Origin: Tubulanus polymorphus
Taxonomy: Eukaryota > Nemertea > Palaeonemertea > Tubulaniformes > Tubulanidae
Assembly (NCBI RefSeq): GCF_964204645.1
Contig: NC_134027.1
Coordinates: 849,501 to 913,500, forward strand
Reading direction: 5' to 3'
Length of the DNA: 64,000 bases
Shown here: one piece after another, positions 62,001-64,000 of the stretch
Layout of the letters: each line of letters opens with the position of its first letter
Position numbering within the stretch: position 1 is the first letter of the stretch
Notes under the pieces: generated by a model
Seen by the model: only the letters and a program-made list of their open reading frames with translations
Told to the model about the DNA's origin: nothing
Databases searched by the model: none
Position numbers and translations under genes: made by a program

Positions 62001-63643
62001 TGATCTCAGGTGTTGATTCAACTGTCGTAGCGATCTCAGGTATTGATTCAGTTACCGTAGCGACCTCAGTTGCGGATGATATAGTTGTCGCGTGGATTGC
62101 CAGTTGCTCTGTATTAGTGTTTAGTTTAGTCGTTGAATCTTGTCGAATGGTTTCATTAATCTCTTCATTATCAGATGTATTTGTAATTGTTTCATCAGTT
62201 TTCGATATCGCGACAAAATTTCGATTTCCAACTGATTTTTTGAGTTCGTGTTCGACAGAGTTTTCACCGTTAGATGATTTCACAGTTGTGTTGTTTGCTA
62301 GTTTACGAGGAGAGTCGAGTCTGTTTATTATAACTCGTCTCGTATCCGACCGATTCATCAACTCTTTAGCGTCTTTCCGATGAATGACGGCTTTCTCCCA
62401 CTTACCGCAGAACGTCAGGTTCGCCCAGGCTGTCGCGGCCGTCGTCGTTGCTAGGAGATCTGATTGTTTCATCGGTAAACTCGTGATCGATTGTTGTTTG
62501 AGAACGTCGGCGAAATTATCAAGCATATTTCCCGGAAACAGATCTAACGACTTCGACGCTGAAACAAAATTTGAATTCGTCAAATATTTTATCTCGATCG
62601 ACGCGCATGGATCACGTGTAACGAGTTAGTTACCTCTATTCCTGATAGGTGGCGGTAATCTCTCTATTTTACAGCTGACTGTGCGGTATCTATGGTTACC
62701 GAGATCTTCATTGTGTAAAACGGCGCGAACACTTTCAGTAGCGCAACGTTCAAACTCACTCGGTTCAGTAGTAGCAGCATCTCTGAAATACATACAATCA
62801 ATATTAAACAGTTTGACGTCAACCTCCAAAAATATTTTCATCATTTGTTACTTGATTCAAGAGTAAAATTTCAACAGATAAATGTATTAGAACTTAGTTG
62901 CACAATCATCATTAAAGATCTCAAGTTGTCTTAAATCTTACAGCTGGGTATAAGTAATTAGATTGGCTATAGAACTGAGCTATGACTGACTAGTGGGTCA
63001 TGTACTCAGTTGCCGCAGTAGGAAGAGATACTCACAGCGACGCAGGAGGAGGATGAACAGCCGATAGAACTGCGTCCAATAACTGATCACTTGACGACGA
63101 TGTCTCGCCGATCTGTGAATGATCTTTATGCTGATTTTCGAATGTTATTTTGACGTCGTGAAGCACGGACCCGACGTGGATCCGGTGATCCTTAAACTGC
63201 GGATACAGATCCTCGAGTCCGGATTTCTTCCAATCGAAGTCACCCGTGAAGAAGTTATATTTCGGAGCGATAGTCGTCAGGAACATGATGGAAGTTTGAG
63301 GTCGTTTGGAGTTTGGCGACTGGAGAGGCAACATGTGCATAGATACCATGTGATGAATGTTCTCTTTATTCTCACCAGGGGGCGCTGCCGCGGTTAGTGG
63401 CAGTTTTACCGGTGTAGAGTAATTCAGTTGGTCTCTTGCACGTTCTGGTTGGTTTTCATTTTCTGCAAAAACATCGAATTTAATAATCAATCAATCGATA
63501 AGTTTTACTGCATTTATCGTCGTAAATCGTGTGGTTCGTTTACCGTACCTTTAGTAACTGTTGCTGGGGAACTCTTTAAAACTTTGCTACTGTTTTCGAG
63601 TTGTGGAATTTCAGTGAGGTCTTCAGATAATTTCCTTTTGGAC
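42772..63643 (-). CDS. TASOR-like: TASOR/TASOR2-family protein (HUSH-type silencing scaffold), 5' incomplete
   Basis: One continuous reading frame can be built from exons 63549-63643, 63036-63462, 62634-62782, 61471-62558, 61295-61398, 60845-60985, 60343-60499, 60006-60090, 53721-53840, 48949-53357, 45973-46241, 45269-45738, 45084-45189, 43871-44076 and 42772-42863 (TAG). That is about 2,640 residues, with the start beyond the window. All but one junction have good GT-AG sites and matching phase; the weak one is the donor of 45973-46241. The C-terminal exons match the conserved C-terminal region of vertebrate TASOR and TASOR2. Upstream exons are mostly low complexity with no recognised domain. 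Vertebrate TASOR holds together MPP8 and periphilin to silence transposons. Joining the 60-63 kb exons to the 43-54 kb exons rests on phase alone; two genes remain possible. Confidence 0.65.
44135..44248. mobile_element. MITE-like element, CCCAGTTTCAC family, copy in intron
   Basis: Starts CAGGGTTCAGTTTCAC and ends GTGAAACTGGGCCCAG, an imperfect inverted pair. The interior differs from the neighbouring copy at 44439. Confidence 0.7.
44439..44551. mobile_element. MITE-like element with near-perfect terminal inverted repeats
   Basis: A 113-bp element beginning CAGGGCCCAGTTTCAC and ending in its exact reverse complement. The similarity continues inward (TTAACTCTTAAATCGAT against ATCGATTTAGGCGTTAA), giving inverted repeats of about 40 bp. 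It carries no coding capacity and lies in the TASOR-like intron 44077-45083. A target-site duplication is not clear. Confidence 0.8.
45973..46241 (-). CDS. Q/Y-rich exon of the TASOR-like gene, 3' boundary uncertain
   Basis: Follows an acceptor (T-run, TAG) at 46242-46243 and reads in the phase set by the large exon as a Gln/His/Tyr-rich segment (YQPLYNQEHQQHQQ and similar). Two donors would fit the phase of the next exon. A weak one (CATAT|gtattt) ends the exon at 45973. A strong one (CCAG|gtaaat) ends it at 45925 but lies 16 bases past an in-frame TGA. I list the weak donor because it keeps the frame open. Confidence 0.5.
46490..46578. mobile_element. MITE-like element, CAGTTCCACAGTTGTGAG family
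   Basis: GTGGAGCCAGTTCCAGTTGTGAGTT faces TTAACTCACAACCGTGGAAC across about 45 bp. Intronic in the TASOR-like gene. Confidence 0.6.
46768..46840. repeat. (CA)n microsatellite
   Basis: About 70 bp of CA with occasional CG interruptions. It gives false His/Thr and Val/Cys frames. Confidence 0.95.
47030..47065 (-). CDS. Possible 36-nt microexon of the TASOR-like gene
   Basis: Between an acceptor TCTTATAG and a donor CAG|gtattt lie 12 codons (TMQDLHGGKGVQ), phase 0 at both ends. It could be included or skipped between exons 48949-53357 and 45973-46241 without changing frame. No other support. Confidence 0.35.
47195..47427. repeat. 31-bp minisatellite containing CCAAT, about 7 copies
   Basis: The unit is GTACGGCCAATCAGAGCTAG plus CTCTTCCCATA. 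Each copy has a CCAAT pentamer followed by the palindrome AGAGCTAGCTCT. It lies in the intron before the large exon's downstream neighbour. Confidence 0.9.
47985..48043. repeat. (AAT)n microsatellite
   Basis: About 58 bp of ATA/AAT trinucleotides with a few G interruptions. Confidence 0.9.
48949..53357 (-). CDS. Giant 4.4-kb disordered, RS-rich exon of the TASOR-like gene
   Basis: Runs from acceptor TTTTTAG to a strong donor (CGCAG|gtaagt) at 48949-48948, coding 1,469 codons in phase; the frame's own stop at 48898 is in the intron. The N-terminal 60 residues (with VVDISAVNLHAVVVTVDF) look folded. Next come about 900 acidic Ser/Glu/Lys-rich residues with several KAFKDEI-type repeats (MKLFKDEIAEIEKE, IMKAFKDEIMKTK). 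A Gly-rich pair (RGICGAG), a Glu/Lys coiled-coil patch, an Asp/Glu run, a run of 13 Gln or so (49976-50012) and a basic KRKCKRHRKNKRRK nuclear-signal-like stretch follow. An Arg/Ser domain (about 49370-49700) includes three SISRDRSSRR repeats. RS domains are typical of splicing-speckle and RNA-binding partners. No RNA-binding fold is visible. Confidence 0.8.
54695..54805. mobile_element. MITE-like element, best copy of the CAGTTCCACAGTTGTGAG family
   Basis: About 110 bp, beginning CAGGATCCAGTTCCACAG and ending CTGTGGAACTGGATCCAG. Inside, TGAGTTAACTTCGAGTTTAA faces TTAACTCAC. Terminal inverted repeats are about 28 bp with few mismatches. Relatives occur throughout the window. Confidence 0.75.
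57262..57372. repeat. (CA)n/(CGCA)n microsatellite
   Basis: About 110 bp of alternating CA, CG and GCAC, with two CACAACACACGCGCAC blocks. Alternating purine-pyrimidine sequence of this kind can adopt Z-DNA. Confidence 0.9.
57560..57870. repeat. Cluster of GATGACATCAT motifs
   Basis: GTGATGACATCA or close variants occur at about 57569, 57600, 57653, 57709, 57730, 57754, 57784 and 57806, in both orientations and irregularly spaced. Several contain TGACATCA, which resembles an ATF/CREB or AP-1-like site. It could be a degenerate minisatellite. Confidence 0.5.
58930..60090 (-). CDS. Extended alternative terminal exon with eight-residue repeats
   Basis: The exon that starts at 60090 (acceptor TTTTGTAG) can be spliced at an internal donor (TCAG|gtaata, 60006) or read on in the same frame to a TGA at 58930. 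The read-through tail of about 350 residues is Lys/Asn/Ser-rich. It then has a Pro/Lys repeat (KPTIGPSK types) grading into seven or so copies of the octamer PPNKVIIG (about 59575-59760). Three copies of an S-T-x-Y-G-P-L-L-x-P-D-S-P motif precede the end, GINHHLGGFN. AATAAA on the minus strand at 58703-58708 could serve as its polyadenylation signal. It could be the true 3' end of a separate upstream gene rather than an isoform. Confidence 0.55.
   Translation of the reverse strand, partial: DEINKGAAANSADATDELPESSANSVTSGNNKNMHGKKSKNNDKNNKREANSDKTRNRSRTSCSSKPTSQHNGKSNTKPSRKPSIGPFKKPTIGPSKKPSNKTTIAPSTKPTIGPPYKPIIGPPNKVIIGPPNEVIIGSPNKVVIGPPNKVIIGPPNKVIVGPPNKVIIGPCNKPIIGQSKKPTIKPIIGPTINPTNRETKTKDTRKIIVEHIQSDRNLVTKRPVTIKSSKTTLPPERVGSVYPDDDFYHKRTDFNSNDIYKDNDSNRDKTVSNSVVRSFNPLSVNGPLLPLIPQPHPSAKPPRSFSKCFDSSTIYGPLLAPDSPASPQTSASFDPQCFTNRSTVYGPLLPPDSPEASASNAQPNRTFVFNQNLLKGINHHLGGFN
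60006..63643 (-). CDS. Upstream exon block of the TASOR-like locus
   Basis: Eight exons (95, 427, 149, 1088, 104, 141, 157 and 85 nt) chain in phase with canonical sites. The first begins SKRKLSEDLTEIPQ, reminiscent of the KRKLEDLPE stretch of TASOR but too short to prove it. The second carries a compact segment with SIMFLTTIAPKYNFFTGDFD and SGLEDLYPQFKDHRIHVGSV that looks folded and that I do not recognise. The third has FERCATESVRAV and KIERLPPPIRNR. The fourth holds a Ser/Thr/Val repeat of about 10 residues (VTESIPEIAT, VSTSEVTMTT), roughly 61790-62090. The sixth and seventh are charged helices (LKHLLEDKEDWMTTEAQLE; ADEILEQKPDDFEDRKKKG). Nuclear role inferred only. Confidence 0.6.
60135..60310. 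repeat. ~21-bp minisatellite (ACAGCCCCAAGGGTT)
   Basis: About eight imperfect copies of ACAGCCCCAAGGGTTCATGAT with CCTT/CATG/TACG variants, in the intron between exons 60006-60090 and 60343-60499. Confidence 0.8.
60565..60820. repeat. ~75-bp repeat (GGTTTTATAGAC..GTATCAAAGTTATC), about 3.5 copies
   Basis: TGGGCCCGGTTTTATAGACC then GGGTATCAAAGTTATCCCT recurs at about 60575, 60645, 60690 and 60750 with variable intervals. Complementary halves (TTATCCCT/GGGATAA) suggest folded-back elements inserted in tandem. Intronic. Confidence 0.65.
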
Positions 63644-63758
63644 CTAAAACGATCAAAATTCAAATTCATAACATTTCACAGAGAAAACAAAAATACACAG
63701 CAATCAATCATACAGCTTGATTTAGAACAACAAGGGTTTTATTTCAGGCTCTAGATCT
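63644..63758. other. Intron at the right edge of the TASOR-like gene
   Basis: Sequence upstream of the 63549-63643 exon on the minus strand. The coding frame enters this exon in phase, so further exons lie beyond the window. Confidence 0.6.
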
Positions 63759-63840
63759 GAGTGGATACTGTACTGGACACCGCTGAGTGGATACTGTACT
63801 GGACCCCAGTGAGTGGATACTGTACTGGACCCCAGTGAGT
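63759..63840. repeat. 26-bp tandem repeat, about 3 copies
   Basis: GAGTGGATACTGTACTGGAC plus CCCAGT, starting at 63759, 63785 and 63811. Confidence 0.85.
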
Positions 63841-64000
63841 AGAACGACTACTATGTGCTGAATGGTAACAACCCTAACCTTTAGGAATGCTAACTAAAGC
63901 CTCACAGTTGAACAGTCTACCCTAGGAGCCAGCTTCACAATTCACTCTGTTACTCTAGGTAGGGGGTCAAATTGAACTTATAGTGGAACTGTAAGAATGA
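63841..64000. other. Gene-free right edge
   Basis: No exon or repeat array recognised. Probably the same intron. Confidence 0.4.

Overview
This is a window of an invertebrate animal nuclear genome. The evidence is split genes with GT-AG introns of about 0.2-6 kb (possibly one of 22 kb), intronless rhodopsin-type GPCR genes, nuclear tRNA genes with internal A and B boxes, an RS-rich nuclear protein, and AT-rich intergenic DNA full of microsatellites, minisatellites, short terminal-inverted-repeat elements and tRNA-derived SINE candidates. The overall style fits a marine lophotrochozoan (mollusc, annelid or similar), but nothing in the sequence fixes the phylum. All exon models below were read by eye from splice sites and reading-frame phase and are unsupported by transcripts.

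Left part (0-26 kb, plus strand). The last exon of a TRIM-like coiled-coil protein is at 0.4-1.8 kb. Two intronless class A GPCR genes follow at 7.1-8.2 and 14.3-15.3 kb; the second is flanked by two broken copies of its own 5' end. A small cysteine-rich secreted or membrane-anchored protein lies at 25.0-26.1 kb. A signal-peptide exon at 2.7 kb fits it in phase and would make both GPCR genes nested in a 22-kb intron. One tRNA-Gly(UCC) gene is at 18.9 kb (minus).

Middle part (27.5-37.1 kb). An 11-exon sodium:neurotransmitter-symporter (SLC6-fold) gene on the minus strand looks more like the bacterial type than like classical animal SLC6 carriers. A second identical tRNA-Gly gene sits in one of its introns in the opposite orientation. 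A five-exon trypsin-like protease gene on the plus strand has its own TATA box and carries Arg in place of the oxyanion-hole Gly193, the change known from human mesotrypsin.

Right part (42.8-63.6 kb, minus strand). The whole stretch can be read as one long gene whose C-terminal exons match the conserved C-terminal region of TASOR/TASOR2, TASOR being the scaffold of the HUSH silencing complex. It includes a 4.4-kb exon that is disordered, RS-rich and Q-rich, and an alternative terminal exon with an eight-residue repeat. Its 5' end lies beyond the window.

The remainder is repeat-rich non-coding DNA: a 29-bp array (40.5-41.5 kb), a 20/10-bp composite array (41.9-42.2 kb), 47-, 31- and 14-bp minisatellites, long CAG and CT tracts, and at least two MITE-like families.
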